The notes below the pieces were generated by a model. The model was not told the origin of the DNA and searched no databases. It saw only the letters and a program-made list of their open reading frames with translations. DNA of 23,060 nucleotides, taken from contig JH153585.1 of assembly GCA_000226015.1 (NCBI GenBank), forward strand, positions 1,616 to 24,675, written 5' to 3'. Of the stretch, positions 7,901-15,960 are shown piece after piece (within the stretch, counting starts at the first letter, position 1; each line of letters starts with the position of its first letter). This DNA comes from Mnemiopsis leidyi (taxonomy: Eukaryota; Ctenophora; Tentaculata; Lobata; Bolinopsidae). A program made the translations under genes and the position numbers.

Positions 7901-10324
7901 AAATAAAATAATCGTGTCAAGTAAGTCAATGACATTTTTATGCCAACGACGATGTCAAAAACGAAAACATTGAAGTGTGTTTTGATAGTAATACTGTCGC
8001 TTTAAACAAAACAGACAAAAGAGATCATATAGAACAGCTTTTTTTTCATATTCAGCATACAATTAAATCACAGTCATGCTTTAAGATGATCTCATTTCAG
8101 AGAATTGTCTTGCAGCCAGGAGTTAAAGCTGTGATAAGATAAAGAAATTTTAAAACAAAGTTTTTGTTATTCAAAAATTTTCCCGCGTGATATATTGTTA
8201 GTACATTTGTGTGTTTTCCGTGTACACATGGTCAGGGCTCCTTTATATTACCTAGGCTTAACTATACCGTTTTAATGAATAGCGTATAATGTGCTTAAAT
8301 AGGCCTTTTTACAATTATTGTGTCATAGTGCCATCATTGAAAATTACATAATACGACTTTATGTTTATGGGTATTTAGCGTTATGTAAATGATTAAGTGT
8401 TGAGCATTCGTTAAAAATTTCAGTTGTAGTGAAAGTAAAATATATCTGAATAAAAGTCAAATGTATAACCCTATAACGAATAAACTATGTACATTGGTTC
8501 AAGTGAAAAAGAAATTTGGATCTAACCTCATCTCTGACATATGTTGCGTAGGCAGTGGCGACTGGTCCCTGTTGATTTAACACACACTTGTGTATTTTAC
8601 CGTATCGACCGAAATACTCTGGCTTTTTTAAAATCTGCAAATGTTTAAAGGTTTTAATTTTCAAAGTTTACCATTAACCCGAAATTGATGAAGTCATAGA
8701 CCAAAAAGAAGTTTTTTTAAATCGAAAAATACGGGTCTCTCCATACTTCGTATTGTTTGAATGAATACAAAATCTTTGACATTTTTAAAGATAGTCATAT
8801 AATTGTGGGAATAATCATTTAAGGACTTCCCAGAAAACAATTAGTGTCCCTAACCTCAACATCGGCTAACTTCGGGGGTATTCCAGTAACAAAGACCAAA
8901 TTTCGCTGCAATACTCTGAAATAGATCATCTCATCAACTCGTCAGATAAATCATCGCAATTATGATCTTCTAATGCTACAAGTTCAATTATGTAATTTTG
9001 AACGTCTTGTTTACTGCTTTAAAGAAACATTAAACGATTCTTTAACAGAATATGTTATAGATTATACATATGGCAATACATTTGTGTGTCTCTAAAAGCC
9101 ACATCTACAATGTTAATCTAATGAGACAGATAATCGAATTCCGCACCAAGATCATCAAAAGACAATCTCGGACTATTCAAAACTTCGAAAATGACAATGG
9201 TAGATCGCGGGAAAAGTAATGAGTTTACAGCAATTCGGTCTGTTATGAAAAATAGATTAAGTAATGTGATACGGTGATCCAAGGCAGAGAAACAGCATGA
9301 AACTATGAAAGAAGTGAATGTGAACAAAGGCGACTCGTGGATTTCCCTTAGTTATTGCGAAATTTTAATACAACCATTGATAAGGACGCCACAATGCAGG
9401 TAGCTGCTTTTTGTTATGCACAAATATCATCCCTAGATTTGCACTGTTGAGACCTAGGCAAGAGAAAATGTAGAATGAAATATTTGGTTGGATAAACGTT
9501 ACACACATCAGAATGCTCTCATATCGATATTTGCTAAGCTTCCGCCCCGCTATTCATGGGGCTTATGACAGTGCAATTACACCTGGACTGTACCGTAGCG
9601 CTGCAAGTAAATGTTTGGAATGAGAAAAATGTTGGGCAGTGCAAAAGATATTTTTGGCATCAAGCCAATGAATATACACACATGAGATCGCTTTGATATT
9701 GGAATGTATAAGAGTGGTGTGTGCTAAGAAAACAATTATTTGATCATCAGTAATCACCGATTGTAAATGTCTTAAATGTACTATCTAATTTTACTCGAAA
9801 CTCGAGCTGCGCAGTTGGATAAAAGTTAGAATTGTGTGCTGTGTCCAAGTGACCATAAAACGGGGAGAGCGAAAAAAAGTAATCTATACACGTACGACCA
9901 AAGTAACAAACAAAGATAATTAGTTTTAAAAAACCGTGTCAAAAAGAAAACAAACCTGATATCTGAAAGATGCTTTCTGCTCTCTGCCATTTTCTGTTTC
10001 TTTTCCAAGGAACGCTGTTTTTTTTCATTTTTGATTCTCACAATACTGAAATGTGGCAGGTTGAAACATTGAGAATACCAGAGGCATAATTCTTAGGTCA
10101 TTACGTGAACAGTCCAGAAATTTAAATGAAATTTAATGAACAGACTAATTCTGCGTAGCAGGAATGACAATTTCAGCGCTGGTTTCCAGCATTTTCCTGT
10201 TTTAAGGTAAGACAATATTCGGAATAAAAAGGGAACGAACGAACGAACGGAAAGGGGGACGAACGAACAGTACTCACTCCTCGCATGTCAGCGGTTTAAA
10301 ATTAACAGGGTCTTCCTTGTACTC
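4640..10324 (-). CDS. CNOT4: CNOT4: RNA-binding E3 ligase subunit of CCR4-NOT (RING exon not seen)
   Basis: Fourteen minus-strand exons join with fully consistent phases into 482 codons plus one base: 10324-10278, 10045-9956, 8915-8855, 8634-8527, 7704-7646, 7384-7321, 7136-7033, 6689-6625, 6441-6292, 6178-6074, 5715-5644, 5520-5441, 5283-5172 and 4969-4640. In order they give the post-RING stretch (KEDPVNFKPL, basic helix KNEKKQR..RKHLSD), an RRM (RNP2-like NLVFVTGI, then PEYFGRYGKIHK and AYATYV), a CCCH zinc finger (C-x8-C-x4-C-x3-H, ending DCMYLHGLGD), a linker (KADMQAGKHQQYE) and a long low-complexity tail containing EDELDFDPWEI and a Gln/Pro-rich part. The order and motifs match animal CNOT4, a ubiquitin ligase that works with CCR4-NOT in mRNA decay and co-translational quality control. 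Introns run from 113 to 1040 bases. The N-terminal RING that recruits the E2 enzyme is not in the visible exons, and the final exon is uncertain. The identity is very secure. Confidence 0.95.
5172..5283 (-). CDS. CNOT4: CNOT4 exon: Gln/Pro/Phe-rich
   Basis: Encodes VQNNFINHIQPKPEPFSFQ followed by SFQQNQPSQQPFAPFSLS. Acceptor ACTCAG, donor GTACTA; phase 0 in, phase 1 out. It is a low-complexity segment, as in the CNOT4 tail. Confidence 0.9.
5441..5520 (-). CDS. CNOT4: CNOT4 exon: Ser/Thr/Pro-rich
   Basis: Encodes SPTTSSVAQLPTSTTQPS and YNMTSHFQ after a split Glu codon (G|AA). Acceptor GTTACAG, donor GTATTG; leaves in phase 0. It is recognised from phase and composition. Confidence 0.88.
5644..5715 (-). 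CDS. CNOT4: CNOT4 exon: FDPWEISKDGLEELI motif
   Basis: Encodes FDPWEISKDGLEELIQNQSQ, matching the conserved FDPFDVTRKALADLIEKE motif of CNOT4. Acceptor TTCTCAG, donor GTAAGT; phase 1 in and out. Confidence 0.95.
6074..6178 (-). CDS. CNOT4: CNOT4 exon: ADWNEI / EDEL segment
   Basis: Encodes SRESASLETPNTADWNEI, then NSQRRNSLSSPSEDEL. ADW followed by SPSEDEL(D) parallels the TDWQAAF ... PEDDLGFDPFD region of vertebrate CNOT4. Acceptor ATTTCAG, donor GTAACT, phase 1 in and out. Confidence 0.92.
6292..6441 (-). CDS. CNOT4: CNOT4 exon: variable disordered region
   Basis: Encodes 49 complete codons including CGAAGTRDAWCAQPAEL and SISDPDLSS. It is GC-richer than the flanking introns, with acceptor TTTTTCAG and donor GTATTT, phase 1 in and out. 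It has no recognised domain; placement rests on splice phase and coding appearance. Confidence 0.85.
6625..6689 (-). CDS. CNOT4: CNOT4 exon: basic linker
   Basis: Encodes YFSKKAETMKQNMTRQKITAK after the split Glu codon GA|G. Acceptor TTTTCAG; the donor GTTTAA is weak but the phases fit on both sides. This part is poorly conserved. Confidence 0.85.
7033..7136 (-). CDS. CNOT4: CNOT4 exon: end of CCCH finger and linker
   Basis: Encodes DCMYLHGLGDSSASFTK, then ADMQAGKHQQYENIIFR and two bases. The Cys and His complete the C-x8-C-x4-C-x3-H finger, and the MQAGKHQ.YE sequence is conserved in CNOT4. Acceptor ATCATCAG, donor GTAAGT; phase 2 out. Confidence 0.95.
7261..7297. repeat. 17-bp stem hairpin with 3-base loop in a CNOT4 intron
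   Basis: The left arm 7261-7277 and right arm 7281-7297 are reverse complements except for one position, around a CGA loop. The odd pair would be a G-U wobble on a plus-strand RNA and a C/A mismatch on the minus strand. The stem lies between two CNOT4 exons. Confidence 0.75.
7321..7384 (-). CDS. CNOT4: CNOT4 exon: end of RRM and first Cys pair of the CCCH finger
   Basis: Encodes ASLGTTKYCSYFLRHLPC then PKQ. LGTTKYCSYF is a CNOT4 hallmark, and the two Cys are eight residues apart. Acceptor TTACAG, donor GTAATA; leaves in phase 0. Confidence 0.95.
7646..7704 (-). CDS. CNOT4: CNOT4 exon: RRM second helix
   Basis: Encodes DAFKAVLGINGTYLQNNIL plus AG of the next Arg. It aligns with the EDALRAIQCVN region of the RRM. 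Acceptor TTTCAG, donor GTAACT. Confidence 0.93.
7846..7879. repeat. AT-rich hairpin in a CNOT4 intron
   Basis: An arm ending AGTAAATTT is followed by ATAC and a near-perfect inverted copy AAATTTACT, about 14 pairs with a one-base bulge. It overlaps a short direct repeat of TTTATACAAAA. It is probably a simple AT-rich foldback. Confidence 0.55.
7865..8526. other. CNOT4 intron, nothing further seen
   Basis: AT-rich part of the 822-base intron between exons 7646-7704 and 8527-8634. It shows no internal exon or repeat. Confidence 0.5.
8527..8634 (-). CDS. CNOT4: CNOT4 exon: RRM core (RNP1)
   Basis: Encodes 36 residues with KPEYFGRYGKIHKCVLN and AYATYVRDE. These are the first helix and the central RNP1-like strand of the CNOT4 RRM. 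Acceptor TTGCAG, donor GTTAGA; phase 0 on both sides. Confidence 0.95.
8855..8915 (-). CDS. CNOT4: CNOT4 exon: RRM start (RNP2)
   Basis: Encodes VLQRNLVFVTGIPPKLADVE after the split Arg codon AG|A. NLVFVTGI is the RNP2-type first strand of the RRM. Acceptor TTCAG, donor GTTAGG; leaves in phase 0. Confidence 0.95.
8916..9955. other. CNOT4 intron (1040 bases), nothing further seen
   Basis: The longest intron within the supported part of the gene. Short open frames in it (for example at 9118-9327) lack splice support and conserved motifs. Confidence 0.55.
9956..10045 (-). CDS. CNOT4: CNOT4 exon: basic coiled helix before the RRM
   Basis: Encodes IVRIKNEKKQRSLEKKQKM then AESRKHLSDI. The KNEKKQ and SRKHLSD motifs match the charged linker of CNOT4. 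Acceptor TTTCAG, donor GTTTG; 90 bases, phase 2 in and phase 2 out. It holds the first in-frame ATG of the visible exons. Confidence 0.93.
10233..10268. repeat. (GAAC)n simple repeat
   Basis: Four GAAC units at 10233-10248 and a second short run at 10261-10268, just downstream of the first visible CNOT4 exon in transcript direction. Confidence 0.8.
10278..10324 (-). CDS. CNOT4: CNOT4 exon: just after the RING
   Basis: Encodes EYKEDPVNFKPLTCE plus two bases of the next codon. It corresponds to the conserved PEDPAVYKPL stretch that directly follows the RING in CNOT4. Acceptor TCTTAG, donor GTGAGT; enters in phase 0 and leaves in phase 2. An E-box/CArG cluster lies 41 bases upstream. Confidence 0.9.
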
Positions 10325-10364
10325 CTAAGATGAGAGAAAGCAATTAGAACGAGCAGAACCGCAC

Positions 10365-10412
10365 CACGTGACACAACACGTGACTCACAATACCATATTA
10401 GGATGTCACGTG
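10365..10412. promoter_or_regulatory. E-box / CArG / E-box cluster A
   Basis: CACGTGAC lies at 10365-10372 and 10377-10384, the CArG box CCATATTAGG at 10393-10402, and GTCACGTG at 10405-10412. The layout is two direct E-boxes, 8 bases, an SRF-type site, 2 bases, and an inverted E-box. CACGTG is the site class of bHLH-ZIP factors (USF, MITF/TFE, Myc/Max); CC-W6-GG is the SRF/MADS class. The cluster is 41 bases upstream of a CNOT4 exon. Function is inferred. Confidence 0.55.
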
Positions 10413-11202
10413 TCGTGCTTACCCGCCAAATCGTAGACGAGGATTTTCCAACGTGACTCAAATCAACCAATCTGGTTTTAGAATGGCTCAGTCAGCTGAG
10501 AGAGCGGGTCGCAGTATTGAAATTGCACTCATTACGGGATGAAATTTGGTAAATTTTTTTGGGGAGGCTGGCTATGTAGTGAAGCGTTGGGGAAAAGAAC
10601 AGCTCAGGGACAAAGTAGGAGAGGAGCAAGGAGGGGGACAAAATGGAGGGATGAGGGACGGGAATGGAGAGATAAGGGACTCGGGATGTGTGACATAGTG
10701 GGCTTGTTACAAAAATCTGCTGGCGAAAGAAGATTACGGTCAGCTTTAACATGGAGCAATCCCCAACAATGAATTATATCACACTTAACGTCTAAAATTC
10801 CAGGTAAGGCCTCTCGATCCAGTCCTTGGCTTTGACAATGCCTATGAGTTACTATTATTACAGCTTGAACTGTATTCGCGATGGCACGAATGGGCACAAT
10901 GAACTTGAGGCGTCAGTGTTCTTTTTTGGACTAAGGTGGCCCATCATTTCCTACTCCCAAGTTTTAAATAACTTTGGCCGTAAAAACCTAACGGTTAATT
11001 ATTTGATTGTTCACAATGGACCGTGTATTTTGCTTTATTTCGCTACAAGTGTTACCTTGATATTTTATAAGATGATAAGCCGAGGATGAGACACGACTAA
11101 CTGAGCATCTATCAAACCAACATAGCTAGGACACTCCGTATAAACTACTTTACTCTACCGTCTACTGGCAATGAGGCAGATTAAGTATGCGTGATGGTAG
11201 TC

Positions 11203-11208
11203 CACGTG
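11203..11208. promoter_or_regulatory. Single CACGTG E-box
   Basis: An isolated CACGTG, 45 bases before the 11-bp tandem TAATTA repeat. Confidence 0.3.
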
Positions 11209-11252
11209 CAATATATACACAAGGAACAGTTACTGGCCAATGTACCAAGACA

Positions 11253-11296
11253 GTGTAATTATAGTGTAATTATCGTGTAATTATCGTGTAATTAAC
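11253..11296. repeat. 11-bp tandem repeat carrying TAATTA, four copies
   Basis: Units GTGTAATTATA, GTGTAATTATC (twice) and GTGTAATTAAC follow each other at exactly 11 bases. Each holds TAATTA, the core of many homeodomain binding sites. A period close to one helical turn would place the four sites on nearly the same face of DNA. Confidence 0.85.
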
Positions 11297-11816
11297 GTGA
11301 CCACAACACAGTCGAGTGTAACTCCGCTTATATCGTTAACTCGTTGAGTCATGGCCTGGGAGAGGTCGGTGTACAGTGGGAAATTTCTTGTGAGAGCTGG
11401 AAGTATTTTAAGGCATACGGCAAGAGTTTGACTCGTTATTTAGTTCAACAAGGCGTATTTCAATTCTTAGATATGTAAATAATTGAGAACTTTTATGCTC
11501 GCAATTAAGCACAATTAACGTAAAAATCTATACTTTAAAAGTTTTTATCGAAACAACTTCAAATGTAAGAAATGCATAAATGTGAAATCAAGTTATTCTG
11601 GGTTAAATGTATCCATTATCCGTTATACATAAAGGTTACAAGGTAACCAACCACGACACAATTTTGCAGAACCCCCTAAATACCTCAGTAAAATTCCTTA
11701 ACCAGCCTGATTGTGCAAGTACCAGGGAGTTTCCAGTAAGTGGCACATTACAGTGCAGTACAAGAACCCAGACAGGCAGTATGGAGGATAACTCCCTAAC
11801 TACGAAATCTCAGTTG

Positions 11817-11833
11817 AGTGGGCGTCGCCCACT
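11817..11833. repeat. 17-bp GC-rich palindrome
   Basis: AGTGGGCG, a central T, then CGCCCACT. It is perfect and conspicuous in AT-rich surroundings. It lies in a 107-codon open frame (11607-11930) that has no recognisable protein signature. Confidence 0.6.
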
Positions 11834-12148
11834 TTCTTTTAATAGAATAGTAAAGAGGGAGTCTCCTTTTTTCTTAAACGCAAAAGTCGAAATTGGGCGT
11901 ATACCTTTCGTAATGTTAAACCCTCTTTAAAAGAGAGGAGAAATTTATTGCCTATCACTAGTCTGGCGATCAGTAAAAATTTGATCTTTTTACGCCGTAT
12001 ACGATACGCATGTAAACTACTTATATACAGACGCACCTACATTACACACAGCACGAATATGAAGTAAGGATGAGCTACACGAGCAAAACAAGCCAAATAC
12101 AGTACACACCAACATACTCATATTAATGGTGCATAAGCGTTTCTCCAT

Positions 12149-12240
12149 CACGTGACATAACGTTGATTAGTCACGTGCCGTTAACAATCTCTCTCCTAGG
12201 AGAACAGGCCGAGCACGTGCAACGAGCGCTCCCGCACGTG
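12149..12240. promoter_or_regulatory. E-box cluster B
   Basis: CACGTGAC at 12149-12156 faces GTCACGTG at 12170-12177. Further CACGTG cores are at 12214-12219 and 12235-12240. A reverse CCAAT box (ATTGG) follows near 12259. No CArG box is seen here. Confidence 0.5.
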
Positions 12241-12384
12241 CAAAATTTGTAGGCAGTTATTGGTGGAGAAGCCAACGCGTGGACTAGTTTAATGATTGTA
12301 TTAATTAGAATGGAAGTACATAATATAATATTTAGATGCTTGTGTGTACTTATTAGGCCCAGGATGTGCCGAGCCGATGGGACA

Positions 12385-12461
12385 ATTTACAGCTATTTCT
12401 CCATAATGAGGGTATTTGAGGCAGGATTTACAGCTATTTCTCCATAATGAAGGTATTTGAG
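12385..12461. repeat. 36-bp direct repeat, period 41
   Basis: The unit starting ATTTACAGCTATTTCTCC and ending GTATTTGAG occurs at 12385-12420 and 12426-12461 with one mismatch. This is a recent tandem duplication. Confidence 0.9.
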
Positions 12462-12881
12462 CTGCACAGAGGCAAGTTATGTGGTAGGTCCAGCTCTTGA
12501 TATAATTGATAAACAGAACAGAATTGGCCCTGGCATAGCTACTTACTGAACTTCGTATTAAACGGCTGTGGTTGACCGTTGAAAAGGTGTACGATATAGC
12601 AAATTTTGTTATAGTATGTATCATATGACAGTTGGCAATCAGGAGTTAACAAGCCACCATGGGTTTAATTAATCAGTATAACCAGCAATTTAATAAAGGT
12701 CGAACGTATCTTATTAAGTTTCTCAGAACAGCAGTTAACTACTTCTCACACTAGTTCTTGATGATAATACGATTATCCCACAGTATGAGTGCTCATGTAC
12801 GTGCGAGTAAATTGGCAAGCAACTCTCCGATGTTTTATATCATAACAGGAACATTCGATCACGTCTGTGTCGTGTCGAGTA

Positions 12882-12949
12882 CACGTGACATTGCGTGTCC
12901 ATATAAGGAGATAACGTGACGTGAAATGACCTTATATGGTCGTCACGTG
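12882..12949. promoter_or_regulatory. Inverted E-box / CArG / CArG / E-box module C
   Basis: CACGTGAC (12882-12889), CCATATAAGG (12899-12908), CCTTATATGG (12930-12939) and GTCACGTG (12942-12949). The two halves are mirror images: each CArG box is the exact reverse complement of the other, as is each E-box, with spacers of 9 and 2 bases. The right spacer of 2 equals that in cluster A. Confidence 0.6.
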
Positions 12950-13688
12950 AGACATTATGCTGGCCACCTGACTGGCAAAAAACCAAGATCTATTACATGT
13001 TCTATAATAACGATAGTTAAACAAATTAATCATAGTGGATTGTGTGCAGTGCAAGTGTGTAACGACTTCAATGTCAGCGGTCATCAGTGGTGATGACAAG
13101 TTCTGATACCTCAACCAGATAGTTTCTATTTTTAAACTGACAGCTTTCAAACGGCTAATTCTTAAATCATGGCCATTCGTACGGGAGAAATGTAATTCTG
13201 TTTCATTATTTTACAATATTGTTTATCTGATTATGACAGGTCGATGAATATCAAGAAAAGCAAAGAGCAGACGTTTCCCCGGAATATATATATCTATTTA
13301 TCTAATAATCCTCGACTAAGAGGTTACTAATCAGATGTCACTATGTCATCAACTGACACATCACTATCAAACAAGAGCTTATCTTTTAGTTCAAACAGCA
13401 AACAAAATGTTAACAATAAATTGTCCTGATTGCATGAGGGGTGCCCTTATCAAGAACTAACTTGAAAACTTAAATTTACAGTTCGGACCAGATCGACCTC
13501 AACAGCATTCGATAAATCACTGCAAATAAAACAAATCATGTTGAAGCAGATACGACTAACGCTAAACAACTACCCTACCAACATAGCGATATAAATCAAA
13601 GTTATACTGAAGAGAGGTTCTCACAAGACGAAAAGATACGTGTACAGTTAACTAAGAGGAGAGTAACCTAACTAACTCTGTGTAGCCG

Positions 13689-13730
13689 GCAAACTGCACA
13701 GCTGCTGCAGAGATTTGATATGCAGTTTGC
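13689..13730. repeat. 10-bp perfect inverted repeat
   Basis: GCAAACTGCA at 13689-13698 and TGCAGTTTGC at 13721-13730 enclose a 22-base loop that contains CAGCTGCTG. The stem does not extend, so a microRNA precursor is unlikely. Confidence 0.5.
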
Positions 13731-13993
13731 ACTGTGCTAGTCGTCGTAAGTGATGCCTTCTGTTGATATACATTTTTATACGTTACCCGCAGCTCCTAGA
13801 ACAGTGTGTTAACCTTTATTTAGAAGGTGTAGTGTAGTTTGGTATGTATTTGGTGTGATATAATGCGGGACATAATGTTATGTGAAAAGTGTCTAGTTGG
13901 ATATAGTAGATAGAAGAATACTAGGAAAGTTGTGATATGAACTGATCTAAACTTGGTCTAAACTTTCCCGGGAAGAACATTAGAACAAATAAA

Positions 13994-14052
13994 CACGTGA
14001 CTTATCCTACAGTGAAGCGTTATGTCAAGTTAGAAGTAAGACTGTGCACGTG
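13994..14052. promoter_or_regulatory. E-boxes flanking the alternating tract
   Basis: CACGTGAC at 13994-14001 and CACGTG at 14047-14052, immediately left of the alternating purine-pyrimidine tract. Confidence 0.4.
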
Positions 14053-14055
14053 TAA

Positions 14056-14100
14056 ATATACGCGTATATATATACGCGTATATGTACGCGTATATATACG
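14056..14100. repeat. 45-bp perfect alternating purine-pyrimidine tract with TACGCGTA repeats
   Basis: From 14056 to 14100 purines and pyrimidines alternate without a break, and a second tract covers about 14102-14115. The palindrome TACGCGTA occurs at 14059, 14073, 14085 and 14104. Such DNA can form Z-DNA or cruciforms. Confidence 0.85.
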
Positions 14101-14261
14101 GCATACGCGTATATAATATATATACGTGTAAACACGTTTTATTAGGTTCAGAGTTCACTGTAACTTTACGCCCTCTTCCGACATCCAGCTCTCCAGTTAA
14201 AGCTGCTAATGATACAAGCCAACCGGGCGACAAGGACTCCTGCCCGGAATCCTGGGTATAT

Positions 14262-14269
14262 CACGTGAC
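14262..14269. promoter_or_regulatory. CACGTGAC E-box
   Basis: CACGTGAC in the context TATATCACGTGACAAGG. An isolated member of the E-box series. Confidence 0.4.
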
Positions 14270-14785
14270 AAGGATATCTGGCTCGGTGAGCGGCGGCAAT
14301 TTGTTGAAAAGCCGCGTTTAAGCCAATTGAGTTACCAGACCGCATTGAAAGCTTAATCTGGTAAGTTACTACGACTACTCCTGAACTTAGAGTTGGGCAA
14401 GTTGTCGTGGAGGAAGGTTTGCTATTTTTATCTGATGCCGTACTACAGCGTTCTGTCCGTTTGCAAGGCACTGTCAACATACCCGTGCTGTTATTACCCA
14501 CAGAACTTTGGCGTTTTGAGCAATTTTGGCGGAATCTTAAGAATGATAAGATGGTAGGATCTGAATACCGTATTCTTGGTCATCATTCTCCGAGTAAGGG
14601 TAACTAAAATATAAAACAAAATAGCTTTAATTTATTTTCCGTTGAACTAGAATGCCATTGAATTATATTTAACATGTCGGCATTGTTACAGCCTGTAACA
14701 TGTTCAACATGATAAAAATTTGGCTGACTATTATATTCAGAAGAATAACATCCCATGAAGCAAAAAGAAGCACGGCAGAACATAT

Positions 14786-14805
14786 CCAAATAAGGGCATC
14801 ACGTG
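14786..14805. promoter_or_regulatory. CArG box next to E-box
   Basis: CCAAATAAGG at 14786-14795, then four bases, then CACGTG at 14800-14805. The same CArG sequence recurs at 20200, 20923 and 20957. Confidence 0.5.
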
Positions 14806-14972
14806 GTCTGTCACTAAGAAGCCACTCAACAGCTCCACTCACGTCAACTGAGTTCTGTGTCAAACCGTACAACTCTGAATAAAGTTTAGAGAGGGAAGCC
14901 AGAAAAATGTTCACTTGTTACTAATGTTGTCAAAATACCCCCACATATGTCGCTATGTGACTTTAGGGGACA

Positions 14973-14986
14973 GTTACCATGGCAAC
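14973..14986. promoter_or_regulatory. Perfect RFX X-box palindrome
   Basis: GTTACCATGGCAAC fits the RFX consensus GTTRCCATGGYAAC at every base. Half-site-like GGTAAC or GTAACC sequences follow at about 15017-15065. In animals X-boxes mark ciliary and some immune genes, but no such gene is visible beside it. Confidence 0.55.
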
Positions 14987-15168
14987 ATCAGGAAATCTAG
15001 AGTGCTGGTGAGCCGTGGTAACCAGGGGGGTAACTGCTGGTGACATGGAGTAACCACCAGTAACCTGCGTAGACAGTGACGCACAACCTCTGTTGGAGTG
15101 AGGTGCTGGTCTAGATTTGGAGTGACAGCGCGAGATGGCGATAACATATGACCTCAGGAGTGGAGAAC

Positions 15169-15323
15169 CACGTGCCTACCACGTGACAGGTACGACAGCC
15201 AATCTGAGCAGAGACACGTGCAGGTTGGCTGTGTGTCACGGGACTCGAGTCAGTCAATGTGTCTCCGCCGGGGTACTTCAGCAGGTCAAGTCGAGCAGCG
15301 TTGGAATCCAACAAGTGCACGTG
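15169..15323. promoter_or_regulatory. E-box cluster E with CCAAT box
   Basis: CACGTG at 15169-15174, 15180-15185 (as CACGTGAC), 15215-15220 and 15318-15323, with a CCAAT box at 15199-15203. A 70-codon plus-strand frame (15135-15347) overlaps but has no protein-like signature. The GC-richer composition suggests a promoter or enhancer. Confidence 0.5.
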
Positions 15324-15370
15324 TGTTTCCTTCTAAAACAAAGTTGATGTGGAATCTGCGTTTCAGTCGG

Positions 15371-15412
15371 TTCACATAAGAAATGGAGCTGTTCACTTAA
15401 GAAATGGAGCTG
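15371..15412. repeat. 21-bp tandem repeat, two copies
   Basis: TTCACATAAGAAATGGAGCT and TTCACTTAAGAAATGGAGCT, each followed by G, stand head to tail with one mismatch. Confidence 0.9.
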
Positions 15413-15872
15413 TGAAGATTAATCCCTGAGGTTTAACTTCATGTTTGATTGAACTGTTGACTTTTAGAGGTTAATTGAGTTTAAGCCAGGAGCAGTAAAA
15501 CCTGCAACATTTGGTAAAAGTGAGAGAAGCCGAAGAATTCCTAAGAGTATTCAAGAGGTTTTCTGTAGAGGAAACGGAGGAACATTCGAGAATCAGAACA
15601 ACATTCTAGTTCAAAATTCAGAGATCACTTTTAAGAACTTGACAGAATGTTTGAGAAACGGAGTGCAAAAATCTATATTTTGACTAGGCGCTGAACATGG
15701 ATCTGTACTAAGTTCAGTTTAAAAGTAAACAAGTTTGTGACTTGCACATACTTGTAAACAAGAGATGAAGCCAAGTAGATAATGTTTAAATGAACCTAAA
15801 TCTGCAAGCAGGTTTAACAAAATGTGTCCACACCCTAAAGCTCCAGTCTTGACAATAACTCCTACCCAACAC

Positions 15873-15960
15873 CTCAACATGGTTTGATGACAAACTGTAC
15901 TCAACATGATTTGATGACAAACTGTACTCAGCAATCAACAATGCCGTATGACAAACCGTA
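15873..15960. repeat. 27-bp tandem repeat, about 2.5 copies
   Basis: The unit beginning CTCAACATG and ending GACAAACTGTA is at 15873-15899 and 15900-15926, then a degraded, longer copy to about 15960. Confidence 0.85.

Noticed and set aside
11607..11930. A 107-codon plus-strand open frame
   Set aside because: It has no recognisable motif or splice context, and it includes a palindrome and repeat-like sequence; open frames this long occur by chance here.
14166..14501. A 111-codon minus-strand frame with TTTCPTL, checked as a possible RING exon
   Set aside because: The cysteine spacing does not fit a C4C4 RING, and no CRFCW or CPACR motif is present.
15135..15347. A 70-codon frame starting at GAGATGGCG, a possible start site
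   Set aside because: The frame contains four E-boxes and a CCAAT box and has no protein signature; it is more likely regulatory DNA.
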